Positions 1 to 5,931 of a stretch of 13,719 nt of DNA are shown here, piece after piece. A model generated the notes under the pieces. That model saw only the letters and a program-made list of their open reading frames with translations. It was not told where the DNA came from and did not search any database. Both the position numbers and the translations under genes were made by a program. The DNA is from an uncultured Lachnospiraceae bacterium (GTDB taxonomy: Bacteria > Bacillota > Clostridia > Lachnospirales > Lachnospiraceae): positions 1-13,719 of the forward strand of contig URDN01000055.1 of NCBI GenBank assembly GCA_900546495.1, read 5' to 3'. Position 1 is the first letter of the stretch, and each line of letters opens with the position of its first letter.

Positions 1-91
1 GGAGCTTTTAACTCCCACTGACATAAGCATCCCCCTTACCCACCGCTTAGTGCTCCACGCACTTGAAGCGGGGGAATGCTTATTCTGCGTT
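1..91 (-). mobile_element. Nested hairpin resembling an IS200/IS605 (TnpB-type) element end
   Basis: An outer stem pairs 23-35 (ATAAGCATCCCCC) with 70-83 (GGGGG, a bulged A, ATGCTTAT). Inside it, GCTT (45-48) pairs with AAGC (66-69) and GTGC (50-53) with GCAC (59-62). A second small hairpin, GGAG/CTCC, lies at 1-15. Read on the minus strand, the order CCCCCGCTTCAAG, GTGGAGCAC, TAAGCGGTGGGTA resembles the structured right ends of TnpB-carrying IS200/IS605 elements, where the omega RNA forms; that resemblance is from memory. No tnpA or tnpB is in the window, and glyA occupies the side where a minus-strand tnpB would lie, so this is probably an orphan end or a small non-autonomous palindromic element. 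It could instead be an unrelated intergenic hairpin. Confidence 0.4.
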
Positions 92-93
92 CA

Positions 94-127
94 AAAAACT
101 CCCAATTTCGAAAAATCGGGAGTTTTT
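94..127 (-). terminator. Rho-independent terminator of glyA
   Basis: AAAAACTCCC (94-103) pairs perfectly with GGGAGTTTTT (118-127), and the stem continues inward past one mismatch through ATTT/AAAT to a short loop. On the minus strand it follows the glyA stop by 24 bp and ends in a run of T. Because both arms carry A/T runs it could also terminate plus-strand transcripts. Confidence 0.85.
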
Positions 128-151
128 AATATCATTCTTATATTATACCAA

Positions 152-1396
152 TTATTTTTTCAACGGATATTTCTCTGTCAGCGCATCAACGATCGCACGT
201 GCTTTTGCAACGCCTTCTTCGCCTTCTTTAATAACGATGGAGATTGCCTCAGCGATTTGATCCATATCCTCTGTGTTCATGCCTCTGGATGTAACGGACG
301 GTGTTCCAAGACGGATACCACTTGTTACAAACGGGGATTTCGGATCGTTCGGGATAGTGTTCTTGTTTGCTGTGATATGAGCCTCATCCAGAAGTTTCTC
401 GATGGCTTTTCCTGTCAGGTCAAACGGTGTCAGGTCAACCAGCATCAGGTGATTGTCTGTACCGCCGGATACGATCTTGATACCGCGGTTCATCAGTCCT
501 TTGCAAAGTGCCTGTGCGTTATCTACGATACCCTGCTGATAGGTCTTGAAGCTATCCTGAAGTGCCTCTTTGAAGCAAACAGCTTTGGCTGCGATGACAT
601 GCATCAGCGGTCCACCCTGGATTCCCGGGAATACTGCTTTATTGAAGTTGAAGTTATTTTTCTCCATGGACTCTTTGGAAACAAGGATCATACCGCCTCT
701 TGGTCCACGCAGTGTTTTATGAGTTGTAGTTGTAACAACGTCTGCATAGTGGATTGGGCTTGGATGAAGTCCTGCAGCTACCAGACCTGCGATGTGTGCC
801 ATATCTACCATGAGGTATGCGCCGCATTTGTCTGCGATGTCACGGAAACGTGCAAAATCAATGGTTCTTGCATAAGCACTTGCGCCTGCGATGATCATTT
901 TCGGTTTGCACTCCATAGCAATCTCTTCTACTTTATCGTAATCGATGAAGCCTTCATCGTTTACACCGTAAGGTACGATGTGGAAGTATGTTCCGGAGAA
1001 GTTTACCGGGCTTCCGTGTGTCAGATGTCCGCCATGATCTAAGTTCATACCCATTACGGTATCACCCAGCTGAAGCAATGCGAACTGTACTGCCATGTTT
1101 GCCTGTGCACCGGAATGTGGCTGTACGTTAACGTACTCAGCGTCAAATAATTCTTTTGCACGCTCAATGGCGAGATTCTCAACGATATCTACACACTGGC
1201 ATCCGCCATAATAACGTTTTCCCGGATAACCCTCTGCATATTTATTTGTCATGATGCTTCCCTGTGCTTCCATAACTGCGTCACTGACCCAGTTCTCGGA
1301 TGCGATCAGCTCGATGTGGCTGTTCTGACGGTCCAGCTCTGCTTCGATGGCTGCAGCGACATCTGCATCAACTACTTTTAATTCTTCTAAATTCAT
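152..1396 (-). CDS. glyA: Serine hydroxymethyltransferase
   Basis: Cytoplasmic pyridoxal-phosphate enzyme that interconverts serine and glycine with tetrahydrofolate and 5,10-methylene-THF, supplying glycine and one-carbon units. The 414-residue product has the usual family length. Visible signatures are IELIASENWVS (28-38), the YAEGYPGKRYYGG loop (53-65), VDMAHIAGL (197-205) and VTTTTHKTLRGPRGG (221-235), which holds the cofactor-binding lysine at about 227. The reading frame stays open upstream to 1615, but I place the start at 1394-1396: homology begins at MNLEEL, a strong AGGAGG lies at 1406-1411, and a promoter lies inside the upstream extension (1473-1501). The gene is monocistronic, with a terminator at 94-127. 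The short leader shows no riboswitch that I recognise. Confidence 0.97.
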   Translation of the reverse strand: MNLEELKVVDADVAAAIEAELDRQNSHIELIASENWVSDAVMEAQGSIMTNKYAEGYPGKRYYGGCQCVDIVENLAIERAKELFDAEYVNVQPHSGAQANMAVQFALLQLGDTVMGMNLDHGGHLTHGSPVNFSGTYFHIVPYGVNDEGFIDYDKVEEIAMECKPKMIIAGASAYARTIDFARFRDIADKCGAYLMVDMAHIAGLVAAGLHPSPIHYADVVTTTTHKTLRGPRGGMILVSKESMEKNNFNFNKAVFPGIQGGPLMHVIAAKAVCFKEALQDSFKTYQQGIVDNAQALCKGLMNRGIKIVSGGTDNHLMLVDLTPFDLTGKAIEKLLDEAHITANKNTIPNDPKSPFVTSGIRLGTPSVTSRGMNTEDMDQIAEAISIVIKEGEEGVAKARAIVDALTEKYPLKK

Positions 1397-1472
1397 CACT
1401 TTTTTCCTCCTGTTTCGTAGGTTCCCAACTCGATTTTTCCCATTTACTCTCTCTGGCGAAAAATCTTTTTCT

Positions 1473-1501
1473 ATCATAGCCCAGATTTTGCAAAAAAGCA
1501 A
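1473..1501 (-). promoter_or_regulatory. Probable glyA promoter
   Basis: On the minus strand, TTGCTT (1496-1501) and TATGAT (1473-1478) are separated by exactly 17 bp. Transcription would start near 1466, giving a leader of about 70 nt before the glyA start. The -10 box is good and the -35 box is weak. Confidence 0.6.
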
Positions 1502-1540
1502 TACCCAGACTTCAACGATTTGTCGTGTGAAATTTTTAAC

Positions 1541-1583
1541 GTAAAAGACCGCCATTCGCCAGCGTGATCCGGGAACGACGGTC
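1541..1583 (-). terminator. Probable terminator downstream of the flavodoxin gene
   Basis: GACGGTC (1577-1583) pairs with GACCGCC (1547-1553) with one G-U pair, and the stem extends inward through GTTC/GAAT. On the minus strand it is followed by TTTT (1543-1546). It lies between the flavodoxin stop and the glyA promoter, where a terminator would be expected. The T run is short, so efficiency is uncertain. Confidence 0.45.
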
Positions 1584-1667
1584 CATCTCTTTTTGAAAGG
1601 GTGGTTTTCAACCAATTTATTCAGGGGTTAAATATTATTGTAGTATGATCTGCACATTGTATATTAT

Positions 1668-2102
1668 TTATGCATTTGCAGCTAAAGCTTTTCCTGCTGC
1701 TTCGCATGCTGCCTGAGCATCTGCATCCGGTGCTTCGTTTGCGATGATACCTTCTGCTTCAATCATCTCTGCACCTGCGCCTGTCATCTGTTCAACCCAG
1801 TTACGCATCCATTCGCCATCTCCCCATCCATAAGAACCGAATAAGAGGATTTTTTTGCCGGATACACTGCCAAGGATTTCATCTACGAACGGTTCCATGG
1901 AAGATTCCTCTAACTGTTCTGCTCCCATAGATGGGCACCCAAGTGCAAATGCTTTTACATCTGCGATATCTGCTGCACTTGCATTCTCAACCGGAATGAT
2001 CTTTGCCTCAGCACCTGCTGCTGCAACACCATCTGCAACGCTCTGTGCCATTGCTGCTGTATTTCCTGTACCACTCCAGTAAATGATTTTTACTTCTGCC
2101 AT
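1668..2102 (-). CDS. Flavodoxin (short-chain, FMN-binding)
   Basis: Small soluble FMN electron carrier, replacing ferredoxin or serving a particular redox partner. The 144 residues fit a short-chain flavodoxin. The N-terminal phosphate-binding loop reads IYWSGTGNTAAMA (7-19). The loop expected to cover one isoalloxazine face includes LGCPSMGAEQLEES (54-67), and the second aromatic loop is FGSYGWGDGEWM (88-99). The sequence is rich in Ala and Glu, as flavodoxins often are. The ATG follows AAGGAG at a normal distance. It is the last of three minus-strand genes after the DUF2325 and DUF3793 genes, with 152 bp before it in which I found no clear promoter. The physiological partner cannot be read from the sequence. 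Confidence 0.93.
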   Translation of the reverse strand: MAEVKIIYWSGTGNTAAMAQSVADGVAAAGAEAKIIPVENASAADIADVKAFALGCPSMGAEQLEESSMEPFVDEILGSVSGKKILLFGSYGWGDGEWMRNWVEQMTGAGAEMIEAEGIIANEAPDADAQAACEAAGKALAANA

Positions 2103-2254
2103 TTTCTTTGTCTCCTTAATTTAACTTTTTTATTTTATGCTGCACATAGCCCCGCTGCTGAGAACCAGTATCCGTTGGCTTATATACAGTATGAAACGTT
2201 TTTACTTTTTCGTCCGTTGTCATTACCACATTTTCTCAGTTTCTTATGTGTTTT

Positions 2255-2842
2255 TTAACAGGCAATCTCTTTCATCTGTTTTCCTGCCATAAATTCTACA
2301 ACGGCACACTCTTTTGCATTATCGTAAACCTGAAAAGTCTGTTTCGCCTGCTCGACATCGCCATATACTTTCCAGTATCCGGTGTAGCAGCTGTCTTTTC
2401 CTTCATGAAGGATAAAACCTCTGACATCTTCCAGCGGATATCCAAGGAAGATTCCCATTTCATGCGGATAGCTTTCTGCTCCCTGTGCTGACAGAGAAAC
2501 TCTCTGGCTTAGATAGTTCAGACAAACATCCACATCGGTACTTTCATAACCATATGTATGTAAAAATGCTATGACCTGCGGATCTGCCAGACATTGCTGT
2601 ACTTCCCGTTCCCGGTACACGTAAACGACTGCACGCCCAATTCCCTGACAAAAACATCTGACTTTGATCCCGGTATTTTTAAATACGGAACGTACGAATT
2701 TCAGATATGCCGCCGGAACGGTAAACATGGATGACATTTTTACATTTTTTAACACTGGTGCACAATGCAGGATGATCTGCATCATCAGGCTTTCTGTCAT
2801 CTTTCTGCTGGAAAGTCGATGTAATACGGCTTCTGTTGGCAT
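2255..2842 (-). CDS. DUF3793 family protein, function unknown
   Basis: Soluble 195-residue protein of a clostridial family without known activity. The family signatures I recognise are ILHCAPVLKNVK (24-35), a central AVVYVYRERE (71-80), then SYPHEMGIFLGYPLEDV (124-140) and GYWKVYGDVEQAKQTF (155-170). It has several cysteines (27, 63, 65, 84, 107, 152, 179, 195) but no spaced CXXC metal site apart from CFC at 63-65. There is no signal peptide or membrane segment. The start is supported by AGGAGG about 8 nt upstream. It lies between DUF2325 and flavodoxin genes, a grouping I recall from other Lachnospiraceae, sometimes with ferrous-iron transport genes. A redox or iron-related role is inference from neighbours only. 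Confidence 0.85.
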   Translation of the reverse strand: MPTEAVLHRLSSRKMTESLMMQIILHCAPVLKNVKMSSMFTVPAAYLKFVRSVFKNTGIKVRCFCQGIGRAVVYVYREREVQQCLADPQVIAFLHTYGYESTDVDVCLNYLSQRVSLSAQGAESYPHEMGIFLGYPLEDVRGFILHEGKDSCYTGYWKVYGDVEQAKQTFQVYDNAKECAVVEFMAGKQMKEIAC

Positions 2843-2883
2843 GTCTTGTATCCTCCTATATATTAAATACTCCCCTTATTGTC

Positions 2884-2932
2884 ATATTTCTCTCATTTCA
2901 TATATTGAATGTATTAATCATTTGAGAAATAT
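2884..2932. repeat. 9-bp inverted repeat upstream of the DUF3793 gene
   Basis: ATATTTCTC (2884-2892) and GAGAAATAT (2924-2932) are exact inverted repeats separated by 31 AT-rich bases. The site is within the 173-bp gap between the DUF2325 and DUF3793 genes, about 42 bp upstream of the DUF3793 start. It could be an operator or an mRNA stem. The AT-rich context makes chance plausible. Confidence 0.3.
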
Positions 2933-3015
2933 TATTTACGCTTTTTGTTTTCGCTATGAGCTATTTTGTTCTTATTTCTTCTTTTCTATACTTTTTTCTA
3001 TACTTTGTTTTAAAA

Positions 3016-3294
3016 TTAAGCGTACTGCTCAAGGATTCCGTTTAATGCGCTGGCGCTGCTGCTATGGGAACGCTCAACGACAATATTTTTGCGCTCTGCT
3101 TCTGCAACTGCACAATGTACCATTTTGTGAGAAACCGTAGATGTGAAAAGGATCAGCAGATCTGGGCTGCCAATTTTATTTTTCAGATCTGTTTTCATTT
3201 TGGTAAATACTTTTGCTTTACATTTATACTGCTTGCAGATCTGTTTATACTGTGTTTCCATTCTTTCATGTCCACCAATAATTACAATGCTCAT
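3016..3294 (-). CDS. DUF2325 domain protein, function unknown
   Basis: Small soluble protein of 92 residues. It opens with a Rossmann-like strand and glycine turn, MSIVIIGGHERME, followed by KVFTKM and the family core SPDLLILFTSTVSHKMVHCAVAEAE with a downstream RSHSSS, all typical of DUF2325 proteins. The frame has an earlier ATG at 3307-3309, but that ATG overlaps the GGAGGAGG ribosome binding site. The ATG at 3292-3294, 6 nt after the site, fits both the spacing and the family N-terminus. It is the first gene after the promoter and palindromic operator at 3423-3460. Conserved His, Cys and Ser residues might bind a ligand, nucleotide or metal, but no function is established that I know of. 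Confidence 0.88.
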   Translation of the reverse strand: MSIVIIGGHERMETQYKQICKQYKCKAKVFTKMKTDLKNKIGSPDLLILFTSTVSHKMVHCAVAEAERKNIVVERSHSSSASALNGILEQYA

Positions 3295-3346
3295 GTTAGC
3301 CTCCTCCATTTTTTATTAGTATTTTCTAACCCATATTCTTAAAAGA

Positions 3347-3367
3347 AGGCGGAGCCTTTATCCGCCT
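3347..3367 (-). promoter_or_regulatory. Leader hairpin with short T run before the DUF2325 gene
   Basis: AGGCGGA (3347-3353) pairs perfectly with TCCGCCT (3361-3367). On the minus strand it is followed by TTCTTTT. It lies roughly 50 nt after the predicted transcription start and 53 bp before the DUF2325 start codon, so it may be a leader attenuator. Alternatively it terminates read-through from moaC. Confidence 0.45.
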
Positions 3368-3422
3368 GATATTCTATCTACGATATCCTAGTTGTTTGCT
3401 CAGATATCTTTTGTATGTGGTT

Positions 3423-3451
3423 AGTATACTTTAACCCTCTTGATCCGTCAA
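3423..3451 (-). promoter_or_regulatory. Promoter of the DUF2325-DUF3793-flavodoxin group
   Basis: On the minus strand TTGACG (3446-3451) is followed after exactly 17 bp by TATACT (3423-3428), each one base from the vegetative consensus. The start would be near 3416, giving a leader of about 120 nt that contains the hairpin at 3347-3367. Confidence 0.75.
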
Positions 3452-3460
3452 GAGGGTTAA
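3431..3460. promoter_or_regulatory. Perfect palindromic operator overlapping the promoter
   Basis: TTAACCCTCTTGA (3431-3443) and TCAAGAGGGTTAA (3448-3460) are exact 13-bp inverted repeats around a 4-base centre. The dyad covers the -35 box and most of the spacer of the promoter at 3423-3451. No T run follows on either strand, so a repressor operator fits better than an intrinsic terminator for moaC, although it lies 31 bp after the moaC stop. The regulator is not in this window. Confidence 0.6.
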
Positions 3461-3491
3461 TGATAGTGTTTTCTCATTTAGTTAGTTTTTC

Positions 3492-3968
3492 TTAACTTCT
3501 TACATAATGACCGGATTTTCCGCCATCTTTTTCTAACAACAGGATGTCTTTGATCACCATACCGCGGTCTACTGCCTTGCACATGTCGTAAACTGTTAAC
3601 AATGCCGCGGAGACTGCATGCAGTGCTTCCATCTCGATTCCGGTCTTTCCGGTGGTTCGCACGGAAGCAATGGCTTCGATCTCCGATACTTCCGGATGTA
3701 GTTCAAAATGAATGTCTACACCGGTGAGTAATAACGGATGGCACATTGGAATGATCTCCCATGTTTTTTTTGCTGCCATGATCCCGGCTACCTGCGCAAC
3801 TGCCAGTACATCACCTTTTTTTATTTTTCCATCTGTGATCAGGGTAAAGGTCTCCGGCTGCATGCAGATACGTCCGGAGGCAATGCCGATTCGTTTTGTG
3901 TCGGCTTTCTCCGATACATCAACCATTTTTGCCCTGCCCTGCTCATTGATATGTGTTAATTCTGCCAT
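3492..3968 (-). CDS. moaC: Cyclic pyranopterin monophosphate synthase MoaC
   Basis: Converts the 3',8-cyclo-GTP product of MoaA into cyclic pyranopterin monophosphate, the second committed step of molybdenum cofactor synthesis. The 158-residue protein matches the family throughout: LTHINEQGRAKMVDVSEK (4-21), KKGDVLAVAQVAGIMAAKKT (50-69), IPMCHPLLLTG (73-83), GIEMEALHAVSAALLTVYD (110-128), CKAVDR (130-135) and KDGGKSG (147-153). The lysines near 51 and 131, Cys76-His77 and Asp128 match the family's active-site residues. The start has AAGGAG 8 nt upstream. It is the last gene of a minus-strand mog-moeA-moaC series and is separated from the MoeA-like gene by the inverted repeat at 3991-4085. No moaA lies nearby, so the substrate must come from an enzyme encoded elsewhere. 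Confidence 0.97.
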   Translation of the reverse strand: MAELTHINEQGRAKMVDVSEKADTKRIGIASGRICMQPETFTLITDGKIKKGDVLAVAQVAGIMAAKKTWEIIPMCHPLLLTGVDIHFELHPEVSEIEAIASVRTTGKTGIEMEALHAVSAALLTVYDMCKAVDRGMVIKDILLLEKDGGKSGHYVRS

Positions 3969-3990
3969 GATTCCAACTCCTTAACTTCTT

Positions 3991-4085
3991 ATTACAGTTT
4001 GCAGTTCACTCATCATTATGTATCCAGTTATCTCCTCATGCAAGCGTGATCGATATCTGAATACACATAATGAGTGAACTGTAAT
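3991..4085. repeat. Long imperfect inverted repeat between moeA-like and moaC
   Basis: The left arm (3991-4024) and right arm (4063-4085) share ATTACAG at the outer ends and the complementary cores GTTCACTCAT/ATGAGTGAAC and ATTATGT/ACATAAT. The left arm carries a 6-7 base insertion and a one-base insertion. The repeat starts one base after the MoeA-like stop and ends just before the moaC ribosome binding site, filling the whole intercistronic gap. In mRNA it would form a stem of more than 20 pairs with a loop of about 38 nt. It may stabilise or attenuate the transcript, or be a small palindromic insertion. No terminator-type T run follows. Confidence 0.65.
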
Positions 4086-4086
4086 A

Positions 4087-5121
4087 CTACTTTCCAAAGC
4101 CACAATTTGGGAAGGTACAGACGTTGCAGTTCAGGCACAGACCACCCTCGCCAAGTTTTGCAATATCCTCTGCGGTAATCTCATCACCTGCCATTATCCG
4201 TGGCAATACCAGATCAAAAATGGTACGTTTTGCATACATCACGCAGCCCGGAAGTCCAAGGATTGGGATCACTCTACCGTCTGCTTCATTCGTATAATAA
4301 GAAACAAGCATCATCGCACCCGGAAGTACCGGTGCGCCATAGCTTACGACTCTGGCTCCGGTGGACATAATTGCCCATGGCGTACAGTCATCCGGATCGA
4401 CACTCATACCGCCGGTACAGATAATCAGTTCCGCGCCTGCTGCAATCTGTTTCTGAATTGCTTCCAGAATATGCTCTTTTTCATCATCTACATAGATCTG
4501 GTCAATTTCTTCTGATGGGAACTCTGCCAGTTTTTCACGAATCACCGGACTGAAGGTGTCTTTGATCCGTCCCTTGAACACTTCGCTTCCGGTTGTGACA
4601 ATGCCATATTTTTTCTTTTTATATGGAAGGATCTCGAAAATTGGTTCCGTTCCGCCAACTTCTTTCGCGCGCTCCATTTTTTCTTTTTCAATCACCAACG
4701 GAATGATTCTGGTTCCTGCCAGCTTATCTCCCACTTTTACCGGGAAATCGCCATGACGGGATGCGATCATCATCTCTCCAAGGCTGTTTACTGCCACCAA
4801 CGCATCTCTGCGGATTTTTAATACGCCATCTATATCCGCGATCAGTTCGATTTTTCCCTCTTTGATACCGGACGGATGCATGTTTGTACCTGCACAGATG
4901 TCGTATAGAATCTCAGCAGCTTCGTTTTCGTGCCACTTGGTATCATCCTTTTCCCATACATACAGATGCTCTTTTCCAACAGATAAAAGCACCGGAATAT
5001 CTTCTTCTGTCACTACATGACCTTTGCGAAACACCGCATCTTTGGTCACACCTTTGATAATCTGTGTAATATCGTGGCAGAGTACATGTCCTACCGCGTC
5101 TTCTGTCTTGATCAGTTTCAT
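4087..5121 (-). CDS. MoeA-like molybdopterin-binding protein with C-terminal Cys cluster
   Basis: Cytoplasmic protein carrying one molybdopterin-binding (MoCF) domain, roughly residues 170-310. The motifs are GIVTTGSEVFKGRI (173-186), ICTGGMSVDPDDCTP (234-248) and ILGLPGCVMYAKRT (287-300). At 344 residues it is shorter than canonical MoeA (about 400). The N-terminal part (1-165) opens with MKLIKTEDAVGHVLCHDI, a relative of the MoeA opening. The C terminus ends in a cysteine cluster at 329, 332, 335 and 340 (CX2CX2CX4C), absent from classical MoeA, which could hold zinc or an iron-sulphur cluster. It probably inserts or handles metal on molybdopterin, or matures a specific molybdoenzyme. It lies between mog and moaC. 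An AGGA lies close before the ATG, and a TATAAT at 5148-5153 might give an internal start. Confidence 0.88.
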   Translation of the reverse strand: MKLIKTEDAVGHVLCHDITQIIKGVTKDAVFRKGHVVTEEDIPVLLSVGKEHLYVWEKDDTKWHENEAAEILYDICAGTNMHPSGIKEGKIELIADIDGVLKIRRDALVAVNSLGEMMIASRHGDFPVKVGDKLAGTRIIPLVIEKEKMERAKEVGGTEPIFEILPYKKKKYGIVTTGSEVFKGRIKDTFSPVIREKLAEFPSEEIDQIYVDDEKEHILEAIQKQIAAGAELIICTGGMSVDPDDCTPWAIMSTGARVVSYGAPVLPGAMMLVSYYTNEADGRVIPILGLPGCVMYAKRTIFDLVLPRIMAGDEITAEDIAKLGEGGLCLNCNVCTFPNCGFGK

Positions 5122-5158
5122 AATATCCTAATATCTCCTAAACTTTTATTATAAGCTA

Positions 5159-5184
5159 ATGGGCTCACTTTTTCGTATGCCCAT
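5159..5184. repeat. Short hairpin between mog and the moeA-like gene
   Basis: ATGGGC (5159-5164) and GCCCAT (5179-5184) form an exact 6-bp stem with a 14-base loop within the 123-bp gap. On the minus strand it precedes TATAAT (5148-5153) and the ribosome binding site of the MoeA-like gene. It could be a weak terminator, a processing stem or chance. Confidence 0.3.
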
Positions 5185-5244
5185 TCTATGTTTTCCATAT
5201 TTAATTTACATACATAATTCACACACACATTAATAATGAAATAA

Positions 5245-5733
5245 CTATTTTCGTGCGCACTCAGCATCATTTCCAAGCAAAATATCCAATCCATGCTTTA
5301 AAGATGGCAAAACATAGTTCAATGCCTCATCCACTGCCTTCGGACTGCCCGGCAGATTGACGATCAATGTCTCTCCACGAATACCGGCTGCTGCCCGTGA
5401 CAGCATCGCACGTTCTGTGATCGTCAGAGAATATTGTAAAATTGCTATCGGAATGCCCGGCACTTCCCGTTCAATCACCGCTTTGGTTGCTTCCGGTGTC
5501 ACGTCTCTTTTGGAAAAACCGGTTCCACCCGTCGTCAGTACAAGCTGAATATTTTCTTCACTCATGGCAATCATTTCCGCTGACAGCATCTGCTGATCAT
5601 CCGGCAAAATCACTTTTTTAGCAATCTCATAGCCATGCTGTTCCATGATTTCAGCGATTTTTGCCCCACTGAGATCTTCACGTTCTCCGCGGTATCCCTT
5701 ATCGCTGGCTGTAATAATTCCTACCCTTATCAT
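5245..5733 (-). CDS. mog: Molybdopterin adenylyltransferase, MogA/MoaB family
   Basis: Adenylylates molybdopterin with ATP before molybdate insertion. The 162-residue length is that of a single MoCF domain. Motifs are VGIITASDKGYRGEREDLSG (4-23), LVLTTGGTGFSKRDVTPEAT (64-83) with the conserved acidic residues, AMLSRAAAGIRG (109-120) and LIVNLPGSPKAV (123-134), close to the MoaB/MogA consensus. MogA and MoaB proteins cannot be separated reliably by eye, and the symbol moaB would be equally acceptable. The ATG has AAGGAG 8 nt upstream. A strong promoter lies at 5776-5804, so this is probably the first gene of the mog-moeA-moaC unit. The downstream gap of 123 bp is longer than in a tightly coupled operon. 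Confidence 0.93.
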   Translation of the reverse strand: MIRVGIITASDKGYRGEREDLSGAKIAEIMEQHGYEIAKKVILPDDQQMLSAEMIAMSEENIQLVLTTGGTGFSKRDVTPEATKAVIEREVPGIPIAILQYSLTITERAMLSRAAAGIRGETLIVNLPGSPKAVDEALNYVLPSLKHGLDILLGNDAECARK

Positions 5734-5769
5734 TGCATTGCTCCTTTTATCGTCTTTTTATTTTCCCTG

Positions 5770-5814
5770 TGTTTCAGTATACCATACGAAAATAACAATG
5801 TCACACCTGAAACA
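5770..5814. promoter_or_regulatory. Inverted repeat framing the mog promoter
   Basis: TGTTTCAG (5770-5777) and CTGAAACA (5807-5814) are exact 8-bp inverted repeats. One arm touches the -10 box and the other lies just upstream of the -35 box. This suits a pair of regulator half-sites, for example for a molybdate-responsive or redox repressor, but the regulator is unknown. Confidence 0.4.
5776..5804 (-). promoter_or_regulatory. Promoter of mog (molybdenum cofactor genes)
   Basis: On the minus strand GTGACA (5799-5804) is followed after 17 bp by TATACT (5776-5781), preceded by TGG, an extended -10. Transcription would start near 5769, about 36 nt before the mog ATG. Confidence 0.7.
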
Positions 5815-5931
5815 GCAATTTCATCCGCAATCGGAGAGTCAACCTCTGTTCATACTACATATACAATACTTTACACAACCAAAAGCAGTTTAACCAAAAA
5901 CAGACAATTTCTTTCATTAACCCAAAACACC

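Noticed and set aside
50..1042. Long open frame of 330 codons on the plus strand
   Set aside because: It lies wholly antisense to glyA, is rich in Cys and other residues typical of a shadow frame, has no ribosome binding site and no recognisable domain.
1397..1615. 73-codon N-terminal extension of glyA
   Set aside because: SHMT homology begins at MNLEEL, which has a strong AGGAGG. The extension contains a promoter and a terminator-like hairpin and resembles no protein.
1397..1640. Possible riboswitch (ZTP, THF or glycine type) upstream of glyA
   Set aside because: The predicted promoter leaves a leader of only about 70 nt, and none of the conserved cores I know for these classes is present.
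2981..3007. Tandem CTTTT...CTATA repeat downstream of the DUF2325 gene
   Set aside because: Two short low-complexity units in AT-rich DNA; no array and no hairpin.
3981..4016. 11-codon leader ORF (minus strand) before moaC whose TAA overlaps the moaC ribosome binding site
   Set aside because: The nearest GAGGAG is about 15 nt from its ATG, and it lies inside the arm of the inverted repeat. There is too little to support translation.
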